A stretch of DNA of 64,000 bases from Aquitalea magnusonii (GCF_003202035.1 NZ_QJKC01000009.1:62001-126000); one strand, 5' to 3'; positions 17,912 to 27,465 are shown, numbered from the stretch's first letter. The notes: generated by a model not told the origin, from the letters alone. Numbers and translations are program-made.

Positions 17912-18523
17912 ATGAAACTCTACTACTCGCCGGGAGCCTGCTCCCTGTCGCCGCATATCGTGCTGCATGCCGCTGGGCTGCCGTTCAGCGTGGAAAAGGT
18001 CAATCTGCGCGCACAACCGCATGTAACAGCCAGCGGCGTGGAATTCAGCAGCATCAACCCCAAAGGCTATGTGCCGGCCCTGCAGCTGGAAGATGGCACG
18101 GTGCTGAGCGAAGGTGTGGCCATCGTGCAGTATCTCGCCGACCTGGTGCCGGAGCGCAAGCTGGCACCGGCCAACGGCACGCTGGCGCGCTACCGGCTGC
18201 AAGAGTGGCTGAACTACATTGCCACCGAGATTCACAAGAGTTTCTCGCCGCTGTTTTATCCCGGCAGTGACGAGGTGAAGAATGCCGCCTGGGACAAGCT
18301 CACTGTGCGCTTTGCCATCGTGGAGGCGCAGCTGGCCAGCGCCCCCTATCTGCTGGGCGAGGATTTCAGCGTGGCGGATGCCTATTTGTTTACCTGCCTG
18401 AACTGGGTACACATGGTGCACCGTTCGCTGGCCGACTTCCCGGCCATCAGCGCCTTCATGCAGCGGGTGCAGGCGCTGCCGGCGGTGCAGGCGGCGCTGC
18501 AGGACGAAGGCTTGTTGCGCTAG
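17912..18523 (+). CDS. gstA: Beta-class glutathione S-transferase
   Basis: 203 residues from ATG 17912 (GGAG 7 bases upstream). MKLYYSPGACSLSPHIVL carries Cys10, the beta-class residue that forms a mixed disulfide with glutathione, and the N-terminal thioredoxin fold continues to about residue 80 (NPKGYVPAL, cis-Pro). The C-terminal helical domain has LGEDFSVADAYLF. Detoxification or redox role. A terminator follows. Confidence 0.93.
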   Translation: MKLYYSPGACSLSPHIVLHAAGLPFSVEKVNLRAQPHVTASGVEFSSINPKGYVPALQLEDGTVLSEGVAIVQYLADLVPERKLAPANGTLARYRLQEWLNYIATEIHKSFSPLFYPGSDEVKNAAWDKLTVRFAIVEAQLASAPYLLGEDFSVADAYLFTCLNWVHMVHRSLADFPAISAFMQRVQALPAVQAALQDEGLLR

Positions 18524-18548
18524 GGCGCGAGCCGCTGACGATCACCCG

Positions 18549-18574
18549 ACGCCCGCTTGCGGGCGTTTTGTTTT
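18549..18574 (+). terminator. gstA terminator
   Basis: Stem ACGCCCGC / GCGGGCGT with a TT loop and trailing TTTGTTTT. Confidence 0.9.
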
Positions 18575-18588
18575 GCATGAGCCCTGTG

Positions 18589-18602
18589 GTTTCACGTGAA
18601 AC
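18589..18602. promoter_or_regulatory. parS-like palindrome, site 3
   Basis: Perfect GTTTCACGTGAAAC with flanks G..C, between the gstA terminator and the MazG-like gene. Confidence 0.6.
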
Positions 18603-18623
18603 CGCAAACCGGAGATAAGCGCG

Positions 18624-18977
18624 ATGAGCGAGCAGCGTTTGATTGACACCACGGCACTGGAAACGGCACTGCAGCAGTTTGCCGATGCACGCGACTGGCA
18701 GCGTTTTCACACCCCGCGCAACCTGATGCTGGCCCTGACCGGGGAGGTGGGCGAGCTGGCGGAAATCTTCCAGTGGCTGACCGACGAGGAAGTGGCCCGG
18801 CTGGCAGACGACCCGGCGCGCTTCACCCATTTGCAGGAAGAGGTGGCCGATGTGCTGCTGTATCTGGTGCGGCTGGCCAGTGTGCTGCAGCTGGATCTCA
18901 ATGCCGCGGTCTGCGACAAATTGCAGAAAAATGCCGTCAAATATCCGGCACCCGTCGTGCTGCCACCAGCCGCTTGA
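18624..18977 (+). CDS. MazG-like nucleotide pyrophosphohydrolase
   Basis: 117 residues. The EVGELAEIFQW and EEVADVLLYLVRLA blocks give the paired E-x-x-E and E-x-x-D metal sites of the all-alpha NTP pyrophosphatase family (RS21-C6/dCTPase type). These enzymes hydrolyse non-canonical or modified (d)NTPs and so sanitise the pool. GGAGATAAGCGCG precedes the start. It is followed 93 bases later by the sirtuin gene on the same strand. Confidence 0.9.
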   Translation: MSEQRLIDTTALETALQQFADARDWQRFHTPRNLMLALTGEVGELAEIFQWLTDEEVARLADDPARFTHLQEEVADVLLYLVRLASVLQLDLNAAVCDKLQKNAVKYPAPVVLPPAA

Positions 18978-19070
18978 TGTCGGGCAAGCTTGCTGCACTG
19001 GTTTTTTGCCTGCCGCGTCAGTGCTCGACTAAGCTTGGCAACAATAAATAGCAGGTGCAGGAGACAGCAG

Positions 19071-19805
19071 ATGCAGCAGGAAATCATGCAACTGGCCAGT
19101 GCCATCAGGCAGGCTGGGCATGTCGTGGTACTGAGTGGTGCCGGCATGAGTACCGAATCCGGCATACCGGATTTTCGTTCGGCCAAGGGGCTGTGGCAGC
19201 AGGGCATGCGGCTGGAAGAACTGGTATCCATCGATTACTTCCGTGCCGATCCGGAAGCCTTCTGGCATAGCTTCAAGCAGCTGTTCCATACCAAGTTGCT
19301 GGGCAATTACCAGCCCAATGCCGGCCATCGCTTTTTGGCCTGGCTGGAAGCCACGGGCAAGCAGGTGTCGATACTGACGCAGAATATCGACGGCCTGCAT
19401 GGCGTGGCCGGCAGCCAGCATGTACTGGAACTGCATGGCACGCTGCGCAGTGCCAGCTGCCCTGGCTGTAGCCGGCAGCAGGGGCTGGATTATATCAACC
19501 ATCATGTCCTGCCACTGTGTCCCCACTGCATGGACGTGCTGAAGCCGGACGTGGTGTTGTATGGCGAGCCGGTGCCGCTGATCGAGCGTGCTTTCGAGCT
19601 GGCCGTGTCGGCCGATCTGCTGCTGGTACTGGGGTCCTCGCTGGAAGTGTCGCCAGTCAACCTGATTCCACTGGAGGCAGCACGGGCTGGCGTGCCAACC
19701 GCGCTGGTCAATTACACGCCCACCCGCATGGATGCGGTATTCGCCATCCGTCTCGCAGCCGGCATCGGCGACAGCTGCCAGCAACTGTCAACCTTGCTGG
19801 GCTGA
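19071..19805 (+). CDS. Sir2-family NAD-dependent protein deacylase
   Basis: 244 residues from ATG 19071 (AGGAGACAGCAG upstream). NAD-binding motif GAGMSTESGIPDFRS at about residues 23-37, catalytic His in the TQNIDGLHGVAGS...LELHG region, and zinc cysteines CPGC (about 131) and CPHC (about 150). VLGSSLEVSPVNL is the second NAD motif. Likely protein lysine deacetylase; it lacks the Tyr-Arg pair characteristic of the desuccinylase class at the usual position as far as I can tell, so the acyl preference is uncertain. Confidence 0.92.
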   Translation: MQQEIMQLASAIRQAGHVVVLSGAGMSTESGIPDFRSAKGLWQQGMRLEELVSIDYFRADPEAFWHSFKQLFHTKLLGNYQPNAGHRFLAWLEATGKQVSILTQNIDGLHGVAGSQHVLELHGTLRSASCPGCSRQQGLDYINHHVLPLCPHCMDVLKPDVVLYGEPVPLIERAFELAVSADLLLVLGSSLEVSPVNLIPLEAARAGVPTALVNYTPTRMDAVFAIRLAAGIGDSCQQLSTLLG

Positions 19806-19891
19806 GCGGGCTGCCGGCCTGACCGTGCTGGCTGGATTTTTCATCAAGGACATTCTATTTTTCAATGGTTTCTACCAACTGAATAAATAGG

Positions 19892-20701
19892 ATGACCATG
19901 ACAGACATCAATTGGACGCATTGGGTGGACCTGGCAATCCAGGCCGGCATCAATATCGTTTCCGCCATTGTGCTGTGGGTGGTGGGGCGCTGGTTTATCG
20001 GCCTGGCCGGGCGGCTGATGGAAGAGCAGCTGGTGGCCAGAAAACTCGATCCCACGCTGCGTCGCTATGCACACTCGTTTCTGTCGGTCAGCCTGACCGT
20101 GGTGCTGGTCATTGCCATGCTGGGTTTCTTCGGCGTGCAAACCGCCAGCTTCGCCGCCATCATCGGTGCTGCCGGCGTGGCCATCGGCCTGGCCTGGAGC
20201 GGCCTCTTGGCCAATTTTGCCGCCGGCATCTTCCTGGTGGTACTGCGCCCCTTCAAGGTGGGCGATGTGGTCAGCGTGGCCGGCATTACCGGTACGGTGA
20301 AGGAAGTGGGGCTGTTTTCCACCATCATCGATACGCCGGACAATGTGATGACACTGATCGGCAACAACAAGATTTTCTCGGAAAACATCCAGAACTACAG
20401 CGCCAACGGCTATCGCCGGGTAGACCTGAAGGCGCAGCTGGCTGCCAGTGCCGATCATGCGCTGGCCATCAGCCTGCTGCGCGAGAAGATTGCCGCCATT
20501 CCCAATGTGCTGGCCGAGCCGCCCGTCAGTGTGGATCTGCTGGAATTCACCGCGCTGGGACCGGTGCTGGCCGTACGCCCCTACTGCCGGCCCGAGCATT
20601 ACTGGCAGGTGTATTTCGATAGCAACCGGGTGATTCGCGAAGCCCTGTCCGCCGCTGGTTTCCCCGGCCCGGAACATGCCATGGTGTTGCGCCAGAGCTG
20701 A
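19892..20701 (+). CDS. mscS: Small-conductance mechanosensitive channel (MscS family)
   Basis: 269 residues, the size of E. coli MscS. Three TM segments (about 12-35, 60-80, 88-118), with the pore helix GAAGVAIGLAWSGLLANFAAGI containing the Gly/Ala packing pattern, then the beta domain (PFKVGDVVSVAGITGTV) and the C-terminal cage. It releases solutes on hypo-osmotic shock. Start ATG 19892; a second ATG at 19898 is possible. A bidirectional terminator separates it from the HD-GYP gene. Confidence 0.93.
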   Translation: MTMTDINWTHWVDLAIQAGINIVSAIVLWVVGRWFIGLAGRLMEEQLVARKLDPTLRRYAHSFLSVSLTVVLVIAMLGFFGVQTASFAAIIGAAGVAIGLAWSGLLANFAAGIFLVVLRPFKVGDVVSVAGITGTVKEVGLFSTIIDTPDNVMTLIGNNKIFSENIQNYSANGYRRVDLKAQLAASADHALAISLLREKIAAIPNVLAEPPVSVDLLEFTALGPVLAVRPYCRPEHYWQVYFDSNRVIREALSAAGFPGPEHAMVLRQS

Positions 20702-20725
20702 GCTGGCTTGCCGAATACACAAGAA

Positions 20726-20748
20726 AAAGCCCGCCATTGGCGGGCTTT
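20726..20748. terminator. Bidirectional terminator between mscS and the HD-GYP gene
   Basis: Stem AAAGCCCGCC / GGCGGGCTTT with an ATT loop; A run on the left and T run on the right serve both converging genes. Confidence 0.88.
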
Positions 20749-20753
20749 GTCGT

Positions 20754-21968
20754 TTACAGAAAGCGCAACGGATCCAGCCGCCACTTGGCAGGGGATTCGT
20801 GGCTGATGATCTTGTCGCCACCACCGGCCCCCATGCCGCGCGACAGGTCGACGATTTCCGGCGGGATATAGGTATTGCTCTTGCTGCTGAAAAACACCTT
20901 TACCTTGGGTGAAACCAGGTTATTGTCGTTTTGCTCGATCACCACCCCCAGCCGGCCGCTTTCCAGCCGCACCAGGGTGCCGATGGGATAGATGCCGATA
21001 CAGCGCATGAAGGCCTGCACCAGCACCGGATTGAAGTGGAATTTCGACCATTCGAAAATCTTGCGCAGGGCATCGGTGGGGGCCATGCCCTTGTGGTAGC
21101 AGCGGTCGGAGGTCAGTGCATCGTAGACATCGACAATGGCCGCCATCTGCCCCAGCTGCGAGATTTGCTCACCCTTCAGCCCTTCGGGATAGCCACTGCC
21201 ATCGTGGCGCTCGTGGTGCTGGGCGGCCACTTTGACCGCCGTATCGGAAATGCCCTTGGTGGCCAGCAGGATCTGCTTGCTTTCCACCACATGGCATTTC
21301 ATCACGGCGAATTCCTGTTCGGTGAGCTTGCCCGGTTTGTTGAGGATGCTGTCCGGCACCTTCATCTTGCCGATATCGTGCAGCATGCCGCCAATGCCGG
21401 CATGGTGGATCACCTCGCGGCTCATGTTCATGGCATTGCAAAAGCTGACCATCAGTGCGCCGACGCTGACCGAATGCTGGAAGGTATAGTCGTCCTTGTC
21501 CTTGATACGGCACAGCGACAGCAGGGCACCGCCGTTGCGCAGGATGGAGCTGGTCATCTTTTCGATGGAAGGCTCCACCATTTCCAGTTCCACCTGCTTG
21601 CCCAGCCGCACATCCTGCAGAATGCTGCGCACGATGAGGTTGGCCTCATTGTGAATCAGCTGGGCACGGCCGAATTCCGCCGCCGCCTCCACCCGGCGCT
21701 CCACCGGGACTTCGTGGCTGGCCAGCTCGATGATTTCCTGTTCCAGCTTGTGCTTGACTTCGCCCACCGTGGGCGCGTGGGCGACATCCAGCCCCTTGCG
21801 GGTATCGATATACACCTGGTGGATGCCGGAATCGGCGATCTTGTGAATGGCGCTTTCATCACTGACCAGAAAACGCTTCAGCAAAAACGGATGTGACATC
21901 CAGTCGCAGTTCAGGTCGTGAATGTACATGCCAACCTTGAGATCGGACACCTCGATGCACTTGATCAT
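20754..21968 (-). CDS. HD-GYP domain phosphodiesterase
   Basis: 404 residues from ATG 21968 (MIKCIEVSDLKVGMYIHDL). An N-terminal DUF3391 module (about 1-130) precedes the HD-GYP domain (about 150-320) with MLHDIGKMKVPDSIL and QHHERHDGSGYPEGL, all metal-binding residues visible. HD-GYP proteins degrade cyclic di-GMP, so a role in the motility/biofilm switch is likely. The C-terminal YIPPEIVDL tail is typical. The frame remains open to 22166 but sequence conservation begins at 21968. Confidence 0.93.
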   Translation of the reverse strand: MIKCIEVSDLKVGMYIHDLNCDWMSHPFLLKRFLVSDESAIHKIADSGIHQVYIDTRKGLDVAHAPTVGEVKHKLEQEIIELASHEVPVERRVEAAAEFGRAQLIHNEANLIVRSILQDVRLGKQVELEMVEPSIEKMTSSILRNGGALLSLCRIKDKDDYTFQHSVSVGALMVSFCNAMNMSREVIHHAGIGGMLHDIGKMKVPDSILNKPGKLTEQEFAVMKCHVVESKQILLATKGISDTAVKVAAQHHERHDGSGYPEGLKGEQISQLGQMAAIVDVYDALTSDRCYHKGMAPTDALRKIFEWSKFHFNPVLVQAFMRCIGIYPIGTLVRLESGRLGVVIEQNDNNLVSPKVKVFFSSKSNTYIPPEIVDLSRGMGAGGGDKIISHESPAKWRLDPLRFL

Positions 21969-22148
21969 TGCTTGTGCTCTAACTTGATGGCTGCAAAAGG
22001 TGCGGCACTGGTCTCTGGGATAAAAAGCAATACGGTTACCAATATTGTAAATTATCTGCGGCAAAAGAGGAGCCGACTCCATCGGAAGGCTGTGGACTTT
22101 GTGATATGGTGGCCGGCCCTTGTTGCCGATCCTGCCTGAAAGCCCGTC

Positions 22149-22403
22149 ATGGATTGCCGTCTGCATTGCGCGGCCTGTTGCATCGCGCCCTCCATTTCCT
22201 CACCCATTCCGGGCATGCCGCAGGGCAAGCCGGCCGGGGTGCGCTGCGTCCAGCTCAGTGCCGACAATCTGTGCCTGCTGTTTGGCCGGCCGGAGCGGCC
22301 TGCGGTGTGTTCCGGCCTGCAGCCTTCTGCCGAAATGTGCGGCGAAAGCAACAGTCACGCCCTGGCCTGGCTGACCCTGCTGGAAGAAAAAACCGCCCCC
22401 TGA
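22149..22403 (+). CDS. yeiW: YeiW-like cysteine-cluster protein
   Basis: 84 residues, colinear with E. coli YeiW (UPF0153): [20 protein letters not shown], then [28 protein letters not shown] and AEMCGE. The cysteines form the CxxCC cluster of the YkgJ superfamily, presumably binding a metal. Function unknown. A second cysteine-cluster relative is at 14750. It sits divergently from the HD-GYP gene. Confidence 0.9.
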   Translation: MDCRLHCAACCIAPSISSPIPGMPQGKPAGVRCVQLSADNLCLLFGRPERPAVCSGLQPSAEMCGESNSHALAWLTLLEEKTAP

Positions 22404-22594
22404 AGCCAGGCCAGCTCTGGCGGCATAAGGAAGACCCTAGCGGATTTCATGGCCGGCGTATTTGCGCTGGCGCATGCATTGCACCGGCATTGCTGGCCCT
22501 TGCCCGGACTCTCCCCCAATATGTTAAAGAGTTTGTACTGAAACGCCGTATATTAGGCTTACAGTTAAAAAAACAGCTTATCGGGGGTAAAAGC

Positions 22595-24670
22595 ATGGCG
22601 ACAGCAAAATGGGGTCATCTCAGTACACGCATCATCGTGGTAGCGGCGGCAGCGATTGCCATCGGCTTTGCCGTGATGATCAGCCTGATCGCCTGGCAGA
22701 GCTACACGGCTGCCGTCGATGTGGGTTACAAGCTGGCCTCCGAACAGGCCAGCAGTTATGCCAAGGACGCTGAAAGCGATTTCGACAAGGGCTTCACCCT
22801 GCCACGCCATCTGGCCGACTCCATCCTCGGCATCAAGCGTGTGGCGCCGCTGGATCGCAAGCTGGCAGACAACATGATCCAGCAAATGCTGGATGATGCT
22901 CCGCAATCGGTGGGGTTATGGATGCTGTGGGAGCCCAATGCCTTTGATGGCAATGACAATGCCTTCCGCCTGGACTGGCCGCGGCATGACCCGACCGGTC
23001 GTTACCAGCCCTACATCACCAAGAATGCCCAGGGCAAGGCACAGATGGACGTGATGATGTCGGCCGACCGGGTAAAGGAATTCCCCAAGTTCAAGGACCA
23101 CCCGGAAAGCTATCAGCCCGATTATGAAAAATCCGGCTGGGGCGATTTCTACTACGTGCCCAAGCAACGTGGCCGCGACACCATTACCGAGCCTTACCCG
23201 TATGAAGTGCAGGGCAAGATGATTCTGGAAAGCTCGCTGGCCGTGGTGATGAAGGATGCGGCAGGCAAGATGCTGGGCGTATCGGCCACCGATGTGGCGC
23301 TGGACCAGCTGCAAAAACGCTTTGGTGCCATCCATCTGTATGAAAGCGGTTTTATCCGCATGGTGTCCGAAGGCGGCCTGTATGTGGTGACGGCCAAACC
23401 GGAACTGCTGGGCAAGCCGGTGCCCAAGGACGACGCGCTGGCCGGACATCTGGAGCAGATCAAGAAAGGCGAGGACTTCGTCTATGAAGACGGTGGTTTC
23501 ACCCATTTCTTCCACCCGGTGAAAGTGGGCAATACCGGCCAGTTCTGGACACTGGGCGTATCCATCCCGACGGCAGCGATTACCGCCGATGCCAGAAAAC
23601 AGTGCCTGACCGCCATCCTGATTGGCGTGGTGGCACTGGTGGTGATCCTGCTGGTATTGACGGCGGTGGTACGCGCACTGACCCGGCCGCTCAACCAGCT
23701 GGCCGACACCATGGACCAGCTGGCCTCCGGTCGTGGCGATCTCACCATTCGCATGCAGATTGCCAATCGCGATGAAATCGGCCGTACCGCCGATGCCTTC
23801 AACCGCTTTATCGGCAGCCTGCGCGACATGTTTGTCGAGGTGCGCCAGCAAAGCCACGAGGTGAGCGCCGCGGCCGCCAGCCTCGCCGATTCTGCCAGCC
23901 AGGTGCAACAGGCATCGGCCAGCCAGTCTGATGCCGCCAGTGCCACCGCTGCCGGGGTGGAGCAGGTGACGGTGAGCGTGCATCACATTGCCGATACCGC
24001 ACAGGCGGCGGAAATCACTGCGCGCGAAACCGGCGAGTTGACCGAGCAGAGCGTGGCCACGGTCAACCGCATCACCGCGGAAATCCAGCGCATGACCAGC
24101 AGCATGCAGGCGCTGGCCGAACGCATGAACGGCCTGGGCGAGCGCTCGGAAGAAGTCAGCACCATCGTGCGGGTGATCAAGGACATTGCCGACCAGACCA
24201 ATCTGCTGGCGCTGAACGCGGCCATCGAGGCGGCCCGTGCCGGTGAAATGGGCCGCGGCTTTGCCGTGGTGGCCGACGAAGTGCGCAATCTGGCCGGACG
24301 TACCGCCGAGGCCACCGTACAGATTACCCGCATCGTCAATGCCATCGGCAGCGAAACCCGCGAGGCGGTGGACGATGTGAGAAACAGCCGCGAGCAGGTG
24401 ACGCTGAGTGTGGCGGTGGCCGATGAGGCCAACGAAGCAATGAGTACCGTGCTGGGCCGCAGCCAGGGCCTGGTGGCCAGCATTGTCGACATTGCTGCCT
24501 CCACCCGCGAACAGTCCACGGCCAGCCAGGAGATCGCCCAGAATGTGGAGCGCATCAGCTCCATGGCGCAGAGCAATAGCCATGTGGTGCGGCAGGTGTC
24601 GGATTCGGTGGCACAGCTGCGCGAACTGTCGGCCAATCTGGAAAGCCTGGTCAGCAATTTCAAGCTGTAA
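22595..24670 (+). CDS. Methyl-accepting chemotaxis protein with a dCache-type sensor
   Basis: 691 residues from ATG 22595 (TCGGGGGTAAAAGC upstream); the frame is open to 22106 but that part overlaps yeiW. TM1 about 13-35, a large periplasmic domain (about 36-340) with the ligand-pocket wording of dCache_1 ([44 protein letters not shown]), TM2 about 343-365, HAMP, then the signalling domain with [16 protein letters not shown]. dCache receptors often sense amino acids or related small ligands; which one is not visible. Confidence 0.96.
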   Translation: MATAKWGHLSTRIIVVAAAAIAIGFAVMISLIAWQSYTAAVDVGYKLASEQASSYAKDAESDFDKGFTLPRHLADSILGIKRVAPLDRKLADNMIQQMLDDAPQSVGLWMLWEPNAFDGNDNAFRLDWPRHDPTGRYQPYITKNAQGKAQMDVMMSADRVKEFPKFKDHPESYQPDYEKSGWGDFYYVPKQRGRDTITEPYPYEVQGKMILESSLAVVMKDAAGKMLGVSATDVALDQLQKRFGAIHLYESGFIRMVSEGGLYVVTAKPELLGKPVPKDDALAGHLEQIKKGEDFVYEDGGFTHFFHPVKVGNTGQFWTLGVSIPTAAITADARKQCLTAILIGVVALVVILLVLTAVVRALTRPLNQLADTMDQLASGRGDLTIRMQIANRDEIGRTADAFNRFIGSLRDMFVEVRQQSHEVSAAAASLADSASQVQQASASQSDAASATAAGVEQVTVSVHHIADTAQAAEITARETGELTEQSVATVNRITAEIQRMTSSMQALAERMNGLGERSEEVSTIVRVIKDIADQTNLLALNAAIEAARAGEMGRGFAVVADEVRNLAGRTAEATVQITRIVNAIGSETREAVDDVRNSREQVTLSVAVADEANEAMSTVLGRSQGLVASIVDIAASTREQSTASQEIAQNVERISSMAQSNSHVVRQVSDSVAQLRELSANLESLVSNFKL

Positions 24671-24693
24671 ACCCGGCTGACCGGCGCAGTTTC

Positions 24694-24718
24694 ACGCCAC
24701 CCTGCGGGGTGGCGTTTT
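24694..24718 (+). terminator. Terminator of the chemoreceptor gene
   Basis: Stem ACGCCACCC / GGGTGGCGT, loop TGCG, then TTTT. Confidence 0.88.
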
Positions 24719-24774
24719 GCTGGCAGGCTGCCACAGAATGGCGGCACAAACCCTGTGTATTGTGAGGCGTTACC

Positions 24775-24951
24775 ATGTTGTGGTCTGTCTTTTTACCCGC
24801 TGCACTGCTATTGGTGATCACCCCCGGAGCCGGCACGCTGTGTGTATGGCGTGCTTTTTTTCGCGGTGGCTGGGGTGCTGCCGGCCAGGCCCTGGCCGGT
24901 TTGCTGCTGGGGCTGGGATTGCGTTTGCTATGGCAGCGCCAGCCGGCCTGA
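24775..24951 (+). pseudogene. N-terminal remnant of a LysE/RhtB-type exporter
   Basis: 58 residues only (family about 205). MLWSVFLPAALLLVITPGAG is the classic LysE first helix with the TPG motif, and the remainder (LAGLLLGLGLRLLWQ) blurs into an unrelated end before TGA at 24949-24951. The gene looks truncated by an internal deletion. It could still be expressed as a micropeptide, but I consider it decaying. Confidence 0.55.
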
Positions 24952-25063
24952 GGGTGCCGCTGCCTTGACCGATTGGTGTCATGGAATGTGCAAAATGCGA
25001 CACTGCTCTTATCAAGCCGCTGGTTTGGCATTAGAATCTCAGGGTTTGTTCGGAGGAGCCGTC

Positions 25064-25183
25064 TTGTCGCCATTTGCAGCTGTTGTCATTAGCGCCCGCA
25101 CCACCTGTCACGGTGGCGCCGTGTCGTTGCTGCGAGGCCGGACTGTTCCCGGACCCCGGAAATTCCAGAAAAAAAGCTCCTGA
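25064..25183 (+). CDS. pyrL: Putative pyrBI leader peptide
   Basis: 39 codons from TTG 25064 with a very strong ribosome site (CGGAGGAG, 25051-25058). The stop codon TGA (25181-25183) lies inside the 5' arm of the attenuator hairpin, as in the E. coli pyrBI leader. A ribosome following RNA polymerase closely would block the hairpin. The peptide is basic at its end ([14 protein letters not shown]). No homology to the E. coli leader is claimed; the positional logic is the evidence. The region 24952-25063 contains only a possible promoter. Confidence 0.6.
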   Translation: MSPFAAVVISARTTCHGGAVSLLRGRTVPGPRKFQKKSS

Positions 25184-25204
25184 TTGCTCAGGGGCTTTTT
25201 TTTT
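25172..25204 (+). terminator. pyrBI attenuator
   Basis: Stem AAAAGCTCCTGA / TCAGGGGCTTTT (one G-T pair) with a TTGC loop, followed by a run of nine Ts (25196-25204). It lies 41 bases ahead of pyrB and within the leader frame's end, so it is a regulatory terminator, not the end of an upstream gene. Confidence 0.85.
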
Positions 25205-25245
25205 ATGGGCAAAAAATAATTCGCAGAATGCAAGGACCCCCCATC

Positions 25246-26166
25246 ATGGCAAACCCGCTCTATCGGAAACATATCATTTCCATCCCCGATTTTTCGCGCG
25301 AGGAGCTAGAGCTCGTCGTGGAAACGGCGGGCAAGCTCAAACGCACGCCGCGCAATGACCTGTTGCAGGGCAAGCTGGTGGGCAGCTGTTTCTTTGAGCC
25401 GTCCACCCGTACCCGCCTGTCGTTCGAGACCGCGGTACAGCGCCTGGGTGGCGACATCATCGGCTTTGCCGATGGTGGCAATACCAGTGCCAAGAAGGGC
25501 GAAACGCTGGCCGACTCCATCAAGATCATCAGCTCCTACGCCGATGCCGTGGTGATGCGTCACCCCAAGGAAGGCGCGGCGCGTCTGGCCAGCGAGTTTT
25601 CCAGCGTACCGGTGATCAACGGTGGCGACGGTTCCAACCAGCACCCCACGCAAACCCTGCTCGACCTGTTCACCATCCGTGAAACCCAGGGCACGCTGGA
25701 AAACCTGACCATTGCCTTTGTCGGCGACCTGAAATACGGCCGCACCGTGCATTCGCTGACCCAGGCGCTGTCGCTGTTTGGCGCACGCTTCTATTTTGTC
25801 GCGCCGGAACAGCTGGCCATGCCGGACTATATCTGCGAGGAGCTGGACGAAAAGGGCATCGAATACACCATTGTCGACAGCCTGGACGATGTGATCCCGC
25901 TGGTGGACATCATGTACATGACCCGGGTGCAGCGCGAACGTTTCGACGAAACCGAGTTCAAGAAAATCCAGGGCCAGTTCGTGTTGCGTGCCGACATGCT
26001 CAAGAGCGCGCGCACCAATATGAAGGTGCTGCACCCGCTGCCACGGGTGGATGAAATCACCGTGGATGTGGATGCCACCCCGCATGCCTACTATTTCGAG
26101 CAGGCCAAGAACGGTGTGTTTGCCCGTCAGGCGCTGTTGTCGCTGGTACTGAACGAAACCGTATAA
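25246..26166 (+). CDS. pyrB: Aspartate carbamoyltransferase catalytic chain
   Basis: 306 residues, class B size. Carbamoyl-phosphate motif [15 protein letters not shown] (about 48-62), [11 protein letters not shown], and [13 protein letters not shown] are all intact. It condenses carbamoyl phosphate with aspartate in pyrimidine synthesis. ATG 25246 is chosen ([13 protein letters not shown]) with AAGGA upstream rather than ATG 25228. The presence of pyrI 18 bases downstream indicates the E. coli-like allosteric holoenzyme. Confidence 0.98.
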   Translation: MANPLYRKHIISIPDFSREELELVVETAGKLKRTPRNDLLQGKLVGSCFFEPSTRTRLSFETAVQRLGGDIIGFADGGNTSAKKGETLADSIKIISSYADAVVMRHPKEGAARLASEFSSVPVINGGDGSNQHPTQTLLDLFTIRETQGTLENLTIAFVGDLKYGRTVHSLTQALSLFGARFYFVAPEQLAMPDYICEELDEKGIEYTIVDSLDDVIPLVDIMYMTRVQRERFDETEFKKIQGQFVLRADMLKSARTNMKVLHPLPRVDEITVDVDATPHAYYFEQAKNGVFARQALLSLVLNETV

Positions 26167-26184
26167 ATCAGGGAAGGAAACATC

Positions 26185-26643
26185 ATGCAATACACCCGTA
26201 CCGTTGAAGCCCTGAAACAAGGCACCGTCATCGACCATATCCCGGCCGGCCAGGGGGTCAACATCCTGCGCCTGTTCAAGCTGGCGGAAACCGGCGAGCG
26301 CATTACCGTGGGGCTGAACCTGTCGTCCCGCCACATGGGCGCCAAGGACATCATCAAGGTGGAAAACGTGGCGCTGACCGAAGAACAGGCCAATGAGCTG
26401 GCGCTGTTCGCACCCAAGGCCACGGTCAATGTCATCGATAATTTCGAAGTGGTGAAGAAGCACAAGCTGGAGCTGCCGGAAAGCATCGAAGGCATTTTCG
26501 CCTGCCCCAACTCCAATTGCATCTCGCATGCCGAGCCGGTGAAGAGCCATTTCTTCGTCAAGGCACAGGCCAAAGACATCAAAATGAAATGCAAGTATTG
26601 CGAAAAGGTGTTCAGTAAGGATATTGTTGCAGTCGTGCGCTAA
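26185..26643 (+). CDS. pyrI: Aspartate carbamoyltransferase regulatory chain
   Basis: 152 residues. The N-terminal nucleotide-binding part (about 1-100, [20 protein letters not shown]) precedes a zinc domain with four cysteines in CPNSNC (about 109-114) and CKYCEK (about 138-143). It binds CTP/ATP and holds two catalytic trimers together. Translationally linked to pyrB by short spacing (18 bases with GGAAGGA). Confidence 0.97.
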   Translation: MQYTRTVEALKQGTVIDHIPAGQGVNILRLFKLAETGERITVGLNLSSRHMGAKDIIKVENVALTEEQANELALFAPKATVNVIDNFEVVKKHKLELPESIEGIFACPNSNCISHAEPVKSHFFVKAQAKDIKMKCKYCEKVFSKDIVAVVR

Positions 26644-26713
26644 GTCGTGCAGAGGAAGAGAATAGAGAACTTCAAGAACGGACGCTGTTTCAACAGCGCA
26701 GCAGCTAGAACAG

Positions 26714-26749
26714 AAAACGCCGCAGGCAACTGCGGCGTTTTTCTTTTTC
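26714..26749 (+). terminator. pyrBI terminator, copy 1 of a duplicated hairpin
   Basis: Stem AACGCCGCA / TGCGGCGTT followed by TTTTTCTTTTT. Thirty-three bases (26717-26749) recur exactly at 26902-26934. Confidence 0.9.
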
Positions 26750-26934
26750 TCGCCTTCGGTAAGGAAGGCGAGGCTCCCTTACAGGGTAAGGGCGGGGGGA
26801 AAGGGAGTAGACGGGAAGGCTGTCGGATCAACACGTTGATGAAGAGGCCCGGCTTTGCCGGGTCCTGTGGAGTTTTAGCAAATCACATTGCCAACAGCCT
26901 GACGCCGCAGGCAACTGCGGCGTTTTTCTTTTTC
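26749..26934. repeat. Hairpin-rich stretch ending in the duplicate terminator
   Basis: After the first terminator come CTCGCCTTC/GAAGGCGAG (26749-26772), CCCTTAC/GTAAGGG (26776-26792), the palindrome ATCAACACGTTGAT (26827-26840), CCCGGC/GCCGGG (26848-26862) and then the second copy of the terminator (26902-26934). No gene is seen in 26644-26952. Confidence 0.7.
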
Positions 26935-26952
26935 ATCAATGCCCTGTGCGGC

Positions 26953-27465
26953 TTACAGCGGGCCCTCGCTCTGGCCGCTGATGAATTTCTGCATGTAGAC
27001 CAGGTCCAGCCAGCGGCCAAACTTGAAGCCCACTTGCGGCAGCACGCCCACCTTGATGAAGCCCAGTTTTTCGTGGAAGCGGATCGAGCCTTCGTTGGCG
27101 GCGTCCACCGCGCCCAGCATGGTGTGCTTGCCCAGTGCCTCGGCGCGCGGGAACAGCGCACTGACCAGGGCACTGCCTATGCCCTTGCCACGGGCGGCGG
27201 GTGCCAGGTGCACGCTGTGTTCCACGGTAAAGCGGAAACCGGGGCGCGGGCGGAAATCGCCGAAGCTGGAAAAGCCCAGAATTTCGCCCTGTTCTTCCGC
27301 CACCAGCACCGGGTAGCCGGCGGCCAGCCGGTCCTGGAACCAGATGGCAAATTCACCGGGGTTGAGCGGGTCGTCGTTGTAGATGGCGGTGGAGGTGGCA
27401 ATCACCTCGTTGTAGATATCCAGGATGACGGCCAGGTCTTCCAGCTTGGCATCACGTATCTGCAT
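26953..27465 (-). CDS. GNAT acetyltransferase of the phosphinothricin-acetyltransferase type
   Basis: 170 residues from ATG 27465 (AGGAGAAAAC upstream), preferred over ATG 27480. The region IYNEVIATSTAIYNDDPLNP, FSSFGDFRPRPGFRFTVEHSV and acetyl-CoA loop ARGKGIGSALVSAL are the Pat/Bar-family pattern. Likely acetylates amino-acid analogues such as methionine sulfone/phosphinothricin in this family; the natural substrate is not known. Confidence 0.88.
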   Translation of the reverse strand: MQIRDAKLEDLAVILDIYNEVIATSTAIYNDDPLNPGEFAIWFQDRLAAGYPVLVAEEQGEILGFSSFGDFRPRPGFRFTVEHSVHLAPAARGKGIGSALVSALFPRAEALGKHTMLGAVDAANEGSIRFHEKLGFIKVGVLPQVGFKFGRWLDLVYMQKFISGQSEGPL

